Positions 56,070-63,055 of a stretch of DNA of 64,000 nucleotides are shown here, piece by piece. The DNA is taken from contig JBBEBQ010000005.1 in the NCBI GenBank assembly GCA_040882285.1, positions 365,681 through 429,680 on the forward strand. Direction: 5' to 3'. Within the stretch, counting starts at the first letter, position 1; every line of letters starts with the position of its first letter. The DNA is from Gemmatimonadaceae bacterium. GTDB taxonomy: Bacteria > Gemmatimonadota > Gemmatimonadetes > Gemmatimonadales > Gemmatimonadaceae. A program made the translations under genes and the position numbers. The notes beneath the pieces were generated by a model that saw only the letters and a list, made by a program, of their open reading frames with translations, had not been told where the DNA came from and did no database searches.

Positions 56070-57313
56070 CGCCGCGGACCTCTTCCCGCGGTCGCCGCGC
56101 GCGCGTCGGTCAGCTGCTCGACGAACCCCTCGATGTTCGTGCGCGCCTGCTCGTCGGAGAAGCACCGCAGGTCGTTCACGTCGCCGTCGAGCACGAGGGT
56201 CGGAATTCCCAGGCGCCCGGTGATGCGCCCCGGCATCCCGTAGCGCGTGTTCGAGTTGTTCGAGCAGGTCCGGCAGTCGTGGAAGATCACGCCGTCTACG
56301 TCGTAGAACTCCGCCATGCGGGCGATGTAGCGTTCCTTCGGTGCTTCGGAGCGCGCGATGAACAGCTCCAGCAGCGCGCGGGAGACGGACCGCCACGGGT
56401 CGGCGGGGTCGAGGCCCGCGAACGCCCAGCTGTTGCAGTACGTCGAGGCCACGACCGCCGTATCGAACTCGGCGAACATCGTGGACAGCGCGCGCAGCCG
56501 TCCCCAGACAGGCATGCCGTCCCAGTACAGGCGCAGCGTCTCTCCCGGCACGGCTCCCACGCGGCTCTCGACGCGCTGCCGCAGCTCGGCCAGCAACGTT
56601 CGGTAGTACGCGGGAGCGTCCTCGGTGCCGCGCAGCACCACGGCCGGTCCCATGTGGATGGTGCCGTCGAAGAACGTCAGCGGTGCCGGCCGCGCCGCGG
56701 CGGTCTCGAGACACGCGCCCCAGAGATCCGCTCCGTCCCTCGACGCGCGCGTAGCGCTCGCCAGTCGTGAGTCGTCGAGCCGCGTCCCGGCGATCTGCTC
56801 GAGCGGCGCCACCAGCGCTTCGAGCTGCCTCGTCACTGCGTCGATGTCACTTTCCATGACCTCGTCGATCGCGCGCGGCGAGTGCAGGCCGACGACGGGA
56901 ACTCCCAGCTCGCGCCCGTACCACTCGAACCAGTCGCGTACGTCCCGGCACTGGTTCGTATTGAACACGAGCACGTCCGGCGTCGGCGCGCGCTCCAGGC
57001 CGTAGGCCCTGAGCGGCGACTCGCCCGCGAGGTACGCGCCGATGTCGCTGGTGAGGTACGAGCAGATGTCCTGCGAGTACCCCTGCGCGTGCGCCAGCGG
57101 CAGGTACCGGTTGGCCGTGCGCGCGGCGCCCATGATCGCCGCGTGGTTCTCGGGAAAGTGCACCGCGAATCCGAGCGCGCGCAGCAATTCGGCCGGTCCG
57201 ACGCTCGTGCACCACGCCACCGGCGCGGTCCCGCGGAGGGCGGCATCCGCCAACGAGCGGTAATACGCGTCCATGGTGGCGCGCAGCGCGGTGGTGCTGG
57301 CGAGCTCGGTCAA
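56066..57313 (-). CDS. Benzoyl-CoA reductase/2-hydroxyacyl-CoA dehydratase catalytic subunit, canonical
   Basis: A 415-residue member of the HgdB/BcrB/BcrC (FldB/FldC) family. The three typical cluster ligands are Cys35 in VAWCTSVGPAELLRALGF, Cys84 in GYSQDICSYLTSDIG and Cys347 in FHDCRTCSNNSN; extra cysteines lie at 122 and 350. VHFPENHAAIMGA and YWDGMPVWGRLR are further family blocks. It should bind a [4Fe-4S] cluster next to the substrate CoA ester. Which of BcrB or BcrC it corresponds to cannot be decided by eye, so no symbol is given. 4-nt overlaps on both sides. Confidence 0.85.
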   Translation of the reverse strand: MTELASTTALRATMDAYYRSLADAALRGTAPVAWCTSVGPAELLRALGFAVHFPENHAAIMGAARTANRYLPLAHAQGYSQDICSYLTSDIGAYLAGESPLRAYGLERAPTPDVLVFNTNQCRDVRDWFEWYGRELGVPVVGLHSPRAIDEVMESDIDAVTRQLEALVAPLEQIAGTRLDDSRLASATRASRDGADLWGACLETAAARPAPLTFFDGTIHMGPAVVLRGTEDAPAYYRTLLAELRQRVESRVGAVPGETLRLYWDGMPVWGRLRALSTMFAEFDTAVVASTYCNSWAFAGLDPADPWRSVSRALLELFIARSEAPKERYIARMAEFYDVDGVIFHDCRTCSNNSNTRYGMPGRITGRLGIPTLVLDGDVNDLRCFSDEQARTNIEGFVEQLTDARAATAGRGPRR

Positions 57314-58149
57314 TGCAGCGCTCCTCCCGCGTGATCGACCACGCGGAGCGCGGGCTGTTCCCCCCGCTCACTGAAGGCTGCGAGCGCGGCTCCGAATGCG
57401 CCAGTGCAGATCGGCTCCGGCAGCGTGGTCACCCGCAACCCCGAGAGAGATTCCAGCGCGCGGAGCACGCCGGGGAAATACTCCACGACCCCTCCGGACA
57501 CCACGACAGGGTCCGCGAATGAGCCCAGCTCCAGTACGCGCTGCGCGACGGACCGCACGCAGCCCAAAGCCACCTGCTCGCGGCTGGCGCCCTCCCGCAG
57601 GCGCTCGAGCACTTCGGACGCGGAAAACACCGAGCAATAGCTGGTCACGACCGCCGCGTCTCCGGCGGCCGCGTCGGCAAGCTCGTCGAGCTGCGCGGCG
57701 CCGACGTCGAGTTGACGCGCAGCGAGCGTGAGAAAGCTCCCGACTCCCACGGCGCAGCGACGCATCCCGCGGGATCCGGTCTGGCCTCCCGTGGCGTCCA
57801 CGACGATCACGTGCGGATCGCCGCCTCCGATGTTCACCAGCGTCATGGCGTGTGGCAGGTGCTGGAACGCGCCTCGCGCATGCGCCGCGGATTCCATGAG
57901 GGTCAGCGTCGCGCCGGGAACGCATGCCATGCCGAACCCCGTCGCGCCGACGCCTGCCAGGTCCTCGAGCCGGCTCCCCGAGTCGTGCAGAGCGGCGGTC
58001 AGCGCCTCGTATGCGCAGACCTGGAAGTAGCCGCGCGTGGGGAGCACCGAGCGGCCGAGCGTGCGCCCGGCATCCGTTATCACCACGGCCTTCACGCACT
58101 CGGTTCCGACGTCCACACCCGCCGCGATTCCGCTCGAATTCCGGGACAC
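57310..58149 (-). CDS. bcrA: Benzoyl-CoA reductase-type ATPase subunit, divergent (BcrA-like)
   Basis: A 279-residue paralogue of the BcrD-type gene. GVDVGTECVKAVVITD is the phosphate-1 loop. Cluster ligands are kept at Cys132 (RRCAVGVGSFL) and Cys172 (SYCSVFSASEVL). The phosphate-2 loop reads VNIGGGDPHVI where the partner has VDIGGQDAKVI, so the conserved Asp is Asn106 and the Gln is Gly. Nucleotide hydrolysis may be weakened. The adenosine motif VVVSGGVVEYFPG remains. It sits between the two catalytic-subunit genes with a 2-nt gap from the fused one and a 4-nt overlap with the other. Confidence 0.82.
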   Translation of the reverse strand: MSRNSSGIAAGVDVGTECVKAVVITDAGRTLGRSVLPTRGYFQVCAYEALTAALHDSGSRLEDLAGVGATGFGMACVPGATLTLMESAAHARGAFQHLPHAMTLVNIGGGDPHVIVVDATGGQTGSRGMRRCAVGVGSFLTLAARQLDVGAAQLDELADAAAGDAAVVTSYCSVFSASEVLERLREGASREQVALGCVRSVAQRVLELGSFADPVVVSGGVVEYFPGVLRALESLSGLRVTTLPEPICTGAFGAALAAFSERGEQPALRVVDHAGGALH

Positions 58150-58151
58150 GG

Positions 58152-60467
58152 CTAACTCCCCCTCGCAAGTATCGGCTCGCGACCGGCGTGGTGCGCAGCC
58201 CGCAGCTCGTGCCGCTCCAGGAACTCCGCGAGCTGCTGCTCCATCCGATCGGCCGAAAAGAGCCGCTCGTCATGCGAGTCGGACTCGATCACCAGCGCGG
58301 GCACGCCCGTCTGTCGCTCGGTCCGGACCGCGAGGCCGTAGCGCACGGGGCTCCCTTCCGGTGTCGTGCGCGAATCGTGGAACACGGCGGCGTCGACGCG
58401 AAACCGCTCGAACCTGGAGGCGAGATAATCACGCTGGTATCGCTGCGACCGGTTGCCGAACACGCCGGCGTAGGTCCGCGCGACGCTCTCGATCGGGTCG
58501 AGCGCGTCGAGCCCCGGGAGCGTGAACGTCTCGCACGGTGTAGCCGCGACGATCGAGACGCCGTGATCGGCGAACATCCGCGTGACGGGTCGCAACGCGC
58601 TCCAGACCGGCGGGCCGTCCCAGTAGAAGCGGTGTCGCTCGCCCGGTACCGCCGCGATGCCGCTCGCTACGCGGTCCTCGACTTCGCTCTTGAGGAGCCG
58701 GTAGTAGGCGGCCGCCTCCGGCGTCCCGCGCAGGACGACCATCGGCGTCAGGTGCGTCAGCATGTCGCCGAACGTCAGCGGAGCGGGCACGGTGGACGCC
58801 AGCTCCAGAACATCGGTCCAGAGCTGCGCCGCCTCCACCGTGTGCGCCACGGTCTCGCTGAGGCGATCCATGAAGAGCGTGAGACCGGTGGCGTGCTCGA
58901 CCTGCTCGACGAGGCGGAGGACCTGCTCGGTCGCCCCGTACGCCTCGGAGCTGCCCATCCTGTCCATCGCCGGCAACGGGCACAGTCCCGCGACCGGCAC
59001 GCCGAAGTGCGCGCCATAAAACTCGAACCAGCGCGGCAGCTCCTGACCGGTGCTGGTCGAGTACACGGCGATATCGCAACGCGGCGTGCCCGTGATTCCA
59101 TCGGTCATGACGAGCGGACCGCTCTCGGACAGCAGCGCTCCGATGTCCGTGCGCATCGCCGAGCTGGAGAACGGGGAGAAGCCTTCGGCGGACGCCCGCG
59201 CCATGTAGCGGGCGGCCTCGTGCCGGGCACTGATGCGCGCGGCGCGGTTCTCCGGAAACCAGGGAACGATGCCGAGCGCGCGAACGATCTCGACCGGAGC
59301 CAGACACGACGTCGCGGCTACGAAGCGGTCGGGGTCCTCGGATGCGGCGGCGAGGTCGCGGTGGTATTCCCGGATGATCTCCCGCAGGCGCCGCGTGCTC
59401 TCGAGAGCCGGCAGCTCCTGCCGGTTCCATGGCTCGGAACCGGCAGCGGACGGCACGGTGCGACCGCTACCGGCGGTCGCCCGCTTGGATCCGGATCCGG
59501 CGTCGAGCCCCAGCGCGCGCGAGACGCTCTGCCGGTTGAGAAACTTCTGCCGCTCGCGCGAATGCACGAACCGCACGAGCGCCGCGTTGTGCGGCGCGTG
59601 GAGCCCGAGTCGCCCCGCCTCCGCGACCACCGCGCCGTTGAGCGAGTCAATCTCAGTTCGCACTCCGCGCGCGAGGTCCTGCCACATCGTCGGGCGGTTG
59701 TTCCCGAGCGCGGCGAGCGATCCGAGCAGCGGACGGAACGGATCCTCCTCATCGACGATCGGAACGCCGCGCGCGCGCATGACAGCGACGATTTCCGCGC
59801 ACAGGTCGCGGATGAACGCCAGTAGGTCCTCGTCTCCGAGGATCTCGCGGCAGGTGAGTCCGGTAATGGCCGATACCGGATTGATCGACGCGTTGTGCAG
59901 CAGCTTCTGCCACACCGCATGATCGATGTTCGCGACCACGGCGGTATCGAGCCCGGCCGCCCGGAACATCTCTCCGATCGCATCGATCGCCGGAGTCACG
60001 ACGCCGTCGAAGGGAGCGATCTGGATCGGCTTGATTCCGGCGCGGAACTGCAGGCGCCCCGGCCCGACGTGCTGCACGCTGTGATAGGTGATGCCGCACA
60101 GCACCCGATCCGGACCGACGAGACCGGCCACCAGCTCCGCGTTGCCGACGCCGTTCTGCATGGACAGGAAGCGCGTATCCGCGCGCGCGGCCGGTAGCGC
60201 GGCCCGCACCGCGTCCTCGGTCTGATACGTCTTCACCGCGATGAAGACCAGGTCGAACGGATCGAGCCCTTCCAGCGAGGTAACGACGCGCAGCGGAACC
60301 GTGATGGACTCGCCGCCTCCGGACCGCGCGATCTGCAACCCGTCCGTGTTGAGCTGATGCGCGCGCGCGGCATTCACCTCGAGGAGTGTCACGTCCTCTC
60401 CGGCGCGCGTGAGCATTGCTCCCACGAGCCCGCCCAGCGCGCCCGCGCCGACGACGAGGACTCTCAT
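58152..60467 (-). CDS. Fusion: ketopantoate-reductase-like domain plus Bcr/2-hydroxyacyl-CoA dehydratase-like domain
   Basis: A 771-residue two-domain protein. Residues 1-315 form a full KPR (ApbA/PanE) domain: VVGAGALGGLVGAMLTRAG for NAD(P), Lys188 in VWQKLLHN and TEIDSLNGAVV with Glu272, so catalysis looks possible. A Gly/Ser linker (about 320-350) leads to a BcrB/C-family domain (355-771) that aligns along its length with the separate 415-residue subunit. Only one cluster ligand is kept (Cys388); the equivalents of Cys84, Cys347 and Cys350 are Ser435, Ser699 and Thr702. The domain may therefore lack its own [4Fe-4S]. It is in one continuous frame with no sign of a sequencing join. Confidence 0.88.
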   Translation of the reverse strand: MRVLVVGAGALGGLVGAMLTRAGEDVTLLEVNAARAHQLNTDGLQIARSGGGESITVPLRVVTSLEGLDPFDLVFIAVKTYQTEDAVRAALPAARADTRFLSMQNGVGNAELVAGLVGPDRVLCGITYHSVQHVGPGRLQFRAGIKPIQIAPFDGVVTPAIDAIGEMFRAAGLDTAVVANIDHAVWQKLLHNASINPVSAITGLTCREILGDEDLLAFIRDLCAEIVAVMRARGVPIVDEEDPFRPLLGSLAALGNNRPTMWQDLARGVRTEIDSLNGAVVAEAGRLGLHAPHNAALVRFVHSRERQKFLNRQSVSRALGLDAGSGSKRATAGSGRTVPSAAGSEPWNRQELPALESTRRLREIIREYHRDLAAASEDPDRFVAATSCLAPVEIVRALGIVPWFPENRAARISARHEAARYMARASAEGFSPFSSSAMRTDIGALLSESGPLVMTDGITGTPRCDIAVYSTSTGQELPRWFEFYGAHFGVPVAGLCPLPAMDRMGSSEAYGATEQVLRLVEQVEHATGLTLFMDRLSETVAHTVEAAQLWTDVLELASTVPAPLTFGDMLTHLTPMVVLRGTPEAAAYYRLLKSEVEDRVASGIAAVPGERHRFYWDGPPVWSALRPVTRMFADHGVSIVAATPCETFTLPGLDALDPIESVARTYAGVFGNRSQRYQRDYLASRFERFRVDAAVFHDSRTTPEGSPVRYGLAVRTERQTGVPALVIESDSHDERLFSADRMEQQLAEFLERHELRAAHHAGREPILARGS

Positions 60468-60498
60468 CGCTCCGGTCGCTCGCGCCCGCCAGTGCCGG

Positions 60499-61308
60499 TC
60501 ATCGGTTCTTCCACACGGGTCGCCGCTTCTCGAAGAACGACGCGAGCCCTTCGCGCACGTCCTCCGTGGCCATCAGCTCTCCGAGGAAGGCATCCTCGGC
60601 CGCGCGGCGCGCCCCCTCGAATGGCTGACCGAGCAGCGCGCGCGTCAGCCGCACGTTCATCCGCAGCACGAGCGGGCTCGCGCGCCGCAGGTCCGCGAGC
60701 ACGCCTTCCACGGCCGCCGGCAGCTCCGCCGCCGCGACCACGCGCGACACGAGTCCCAGCGCGAGCATCTCGGCCGCCGTATACGTGCGTCCCGTGCACG
60801 TGATCTCGAGCGCGCGGCCCAGCCCGACGCGCGCCGGCAATGCCGTCACTCCGACCGGCGCGAAGAAGCCGAGCCTGATCTCCGGCTGCCCGAACGTGGC
60901 GCGCTCGCTCGCGAGGAGGACGTCGGCCATCATCGCCAGCTCGAACCCGGCCCCCAGCGCGGCTCCGTCGACCGCCATCACCAGCGGCAGCTCGCTCGCG
61001 CCCAGTACCTGGAACAGCCGGCTGAAGGCGGCGATCATCCCGGGCGCCTGTTCCGGCCGGTGCTCGCCGATGTCCGCGCCCGCCGAGAAGGCCTTGCCTT
61101 TCGCCGACAGCGCGATCCCGCAGAGCGACCGGTCCGCCTGTGCGCGCTCGAGGGCTTCGGCGAGCTGCAGCATCGCCGCCGCGGTCAATATGTTGAGCGG
61201 CGGCGCGTCCAGCGTCACGAACGCGATGCCCTCGCGCGCCTCGTAGCCGATGAAGCGCGCGGCGGTCGCCGCCTTCACGACAGGCTCGTGCGTGGGCGGT
61301 GCGCTCAT
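60499..61308 (-). CDS. dch: Cyclohexa-1,5-diene-1-carbonyl-CoA hydratase (Dch-like)
   Basis: A 269-residue crotonase-fold enzyme. LDAPPLNILTAAAMLQLA, KGKAFSAGADIGEHRPEQAPGMIAAF (oxyanion hole) and VDGAALGAGFELAMMADVLLASERATFGQPEIRLGFFAP are the key regions; PPLN and SAGxDxxEH with an FGQPEIxxGxFxP block are the Dch-type wording I know from Thauera and Syntrophus proteins. It adds water to the dienoyl-CoA made by benzoyl-CoA reductase. Coupled to the SDR gene upstream by 4 nt; 31 nt separate it from the fusion gene. Confidence 0.8.
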   Translation of the reverse strand: MSAPPTHEPVVKAATAARFIGYEAREGIAFVTLDAPPLNILTAAAMLQLAEALERAQADRSLCGIALSAKGKAFSAGADIGEHRPEQAPGMIAAFSRLFQVLGASELPLVMAVDGAALGAGFELAMMADVLLASERATFGQPEIRLGFFAPVGVTALPARVGLGRALEITCTGRTYTAAEMLALGLVSRVVAAAELPAAVEGVLADLRRASPLVLRMNVRLTRALLGQPFEGARRAAEDAFLGELMATEDVREGLASFFEKRRPVWKNR

Positions 61309-62054
61309 GCCAGTTGTCCTCCATCCACCCTGATCACCTCACCGGTAATGTGGCGGGAGGCTTCGCCGCACAGGAAGACCACCACACGGGCGATGTCCTC
61401 GGGCTCGGCCATCCGCCCGAGCGGCGTGTCGGCGAGCGCGCTCTCGAGCACGGCGGGCGGAAGCTTCGCGGTCATCTCCGTTCGCACCATCCCCGGAGCG
61501 ATGCAGTTCACGTTCACTCCTTTCGGGCCGAGCTCGCGCGCGAAAGTGCGCGTGAGCGCTATGACTCCGGCCTTCGACGCCGCGTAATTCGACTGCCCCG
61601 CCTTGCCACGCAGGCCGTTGACGGACGCGATGTTCACGATCCGCCCGTGCAGCTGCTTCCGGAACGGGCCGGCGACCGCGCGACAGTACGCGAAGCAGCC
61701 CTTGAGATTGACGTCGATCACCTGATCCCACTGCTCTTCCGTCATCTTCCAGCTCATCGCGTCGCGCGTGATGCCGGCATTGCACACCAGATGATCGAGC
61801 CGCCCGAGCGCATCCACCGCGGCCGCGACCGTCCGCTCCGCGCCGGCGAAATCGGACACGTCGGCGCGAATCGCGATGGACCGCCTCCCCTCGTCACGCA
61901 GCTCCGCGGCCAGGCTCTCCGCTCCGGCGAACGCGCCGAATTCGACGAGCGCCACGTCGCAGCCGGCGCGCGCGAGCTCGCGCACGATCGCCGCGCCGAT
62001 GCCCCGTCCAGCGCCCGTCACCAGCGCGGCCTGTCCCGAGAGCGCGAGATTCAT
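61305..62054 (-). CDS. Short-chain dehydrogenase/reductase (FabG-like)
   Basis: A 249-residue SDR. TGAGRGIGAAIVRELA (cofactor), LVCNAGITRDAMSWKM, catalytic Ser in NIASVNG, Tyr-x-x-x-Lys in SNYAASKAG, and NCIAPGMVRTEMTAKLP. It resembles 3-oxoacyl-ACP or acetoacetyl-CoA reductases. In this operon it is the best candidate for oxidising 3-hydroxypimeloyl-CoA to 3-oxopimeloyl-CoA after ring opening. ATG 62054 is used; upstream in-frame codons overlap the oah end region and look non-coding. Confidence 0.85.
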   Translation of the reverse strand: MNLALSGQAALVTGAGRGIGAAIVRELARAGCDVALVEFGAFAGAESLAAELRDEGRRSIAIRADVSDFAGAERTVAAAVDALGRLDHLVCNAGITRDAMSWKMTEEQWDQVIDVNLKGCFAYCRAVAGPFRKQLHGRIVNIASVNGLRGKAGQSNYAASKAGVIALTRTFARELGPKGVNVNCIAPGMVRTEMTAKLPPAVLESALADTPLGRMAEPEDIARVVVFLCGEASRHITGEVIRVDGGQLA

Positions 62055-62068
62055 CGTGGTCCGTGGTC

Positions 62069-63031
62069 CTAGGCGAGCCCGGCCCCGCAGCTGCCGCAGA
62101 AGCTGAACTGCTCCGGCATTCCCTTCGCCCCGCACTTGCCGCACGCCTTGTCGTACGGGCCCCAGAGGAACTCGCTGCTACCTTCGCCGGCGGCTTTGCG
62201 CCGCAGCCCCATGAAGTCCACCTTCCGCTTCTCGACGAACGCCTGCATTCCCTCGTACGGCTCGAGCGTCGTGAAGTGCGTCGACAGCCAGTCGCGCGCG
62301 TGGCCGACCGTCGCGTGCCACGACACCTCCTTCCAGTAGTTCACCTGCTGCTTGGTGTACCGGGTGCACTCGGGGAACTTCTCGAGCAGCTGGCCGACGA
62401 GCGTGGCGACTTCCTCGTCGAGCTTCGCGCGGGGGACTACGCGATTCACCAGCCCCCATTCCAGCGCTTTCACCGCTGGAATCCGCGGATTGAGAAACAG
62501 CATCTCGCGCGCGCGACGATCGCCTACGTGGATCGACAGCCATTGGGTCGCGCCGCCGCATGCTACGCTGCCGACGCTCGTTCCCACCTGGGCCAGGTAC
62601 GTGTCGTCGGCCATGACCGCGAGATCGCACGCCAGCTGGGTCTCGTTTCCGCCGCCGACCGCGATCCCGTTGATGCGCGCGATCGTCACCTTGCCGCTCC
62701 GGAGGATGCTCTCGATGTACTTGGCGAACAGCCCCATGTACTTGAAGTAGTCGTGCGGACTCCTGGTGTAGACGTTCGCGTACTCTTTTACGTCGCCGCC
62801 GGTGCAGAACGCCTTGTCGCCGGCGCCGGTAAGCACGATCACCCCGACGTTGTCGTCGTTCGAGGCGTCGTCGACGGCGGTGATCAGCTCCTGCAGCGTG
62901 GACGTCGTGTAACAATTGAACGACTCGGGGCGGTTGATCGTGATGCGGCCGACCCAGTCCTTCTTCTCGTACAGGATGTCCTTGAAGCCGAATCCGGCGG
63001 CGTCTTTCGGAGCGAAGTAGTTCATCACCAA
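62069..63031 (-). CDS. oah: 6-oxocyclohex-1-ene-1-carbonyl-CoA hydrolase (Oah/BamA-like)
   Basis: A 320-residue crotonase-superfamily enzyme. TGAGDKAFCTGGDVKEYANVYTRSPHDYFKYMGLF, INGIAVGGGNETQLACDLAVM, VGSVACGGATQWLSIHVGDRRAREMLFLN and ALEWGLVNRVVP are close to the Oah sequences I recall, which are used as marker genes for anaerobic aromatic degradation. It hydrates and opens the ring to give 3-hydroxypimeloyl-CoA. A C-terminal four-Cys zinc ribbon (CGKCGAKG, FCGSCGAG) is appended. It is somewhat shorter than the usual roughly 370 residues, mainly at the N-terminus. Confidence 0.87.
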   Translation of the reverse strand: MVMNYFAPKDAAGFGFKDILYEKKDWVGRITINRPESFNCYTTSTLQELITAVDDASNDDNVGVIVLTGAGDKAFCTGGDVKEYANVYTRSPHDYFKYMGLFAKYIESILRSGKVTIARINGIAVGGGNETQLACDLAVMADDTYLAQVGTSVGSVACGGATQWLSIHVGDRRAREMLFLNPRIPAVKALEWGLVNRVVPRAKLDEEVATLVGQLLEKFPECTRYTKQQVNYWKEVSWHATVGHARDWLSTHFTTLEPYEGMQAFVEKRKVDFMGLRRKAAGEGSSEFLWGPYDKACGKCGAKGMPEQFSFCGSCGAGLA

Positions 63032-63055
63032 GGTTCCTCTGGCAGTCGTATGTGT

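Noticed and set aside
58429-59430. A 333-codon frame antisense-side shadow within the fusion gene
   Set aside because: Same strand, different frame, Arg/Gly/Ala-rich; the fusion frame carries all conserved motifs.
56066-60467. A fermentative 2-hydroxyacyl-CoA dehydratase with its own 2-oxoacid reductase
   Set aside because: Not excluded, but two distinct ATPase subunits and adjacent Dch, Had and Oah genes point to benzoyl-CoA reductase; dehydratase systems normally use one homodimeric activator.
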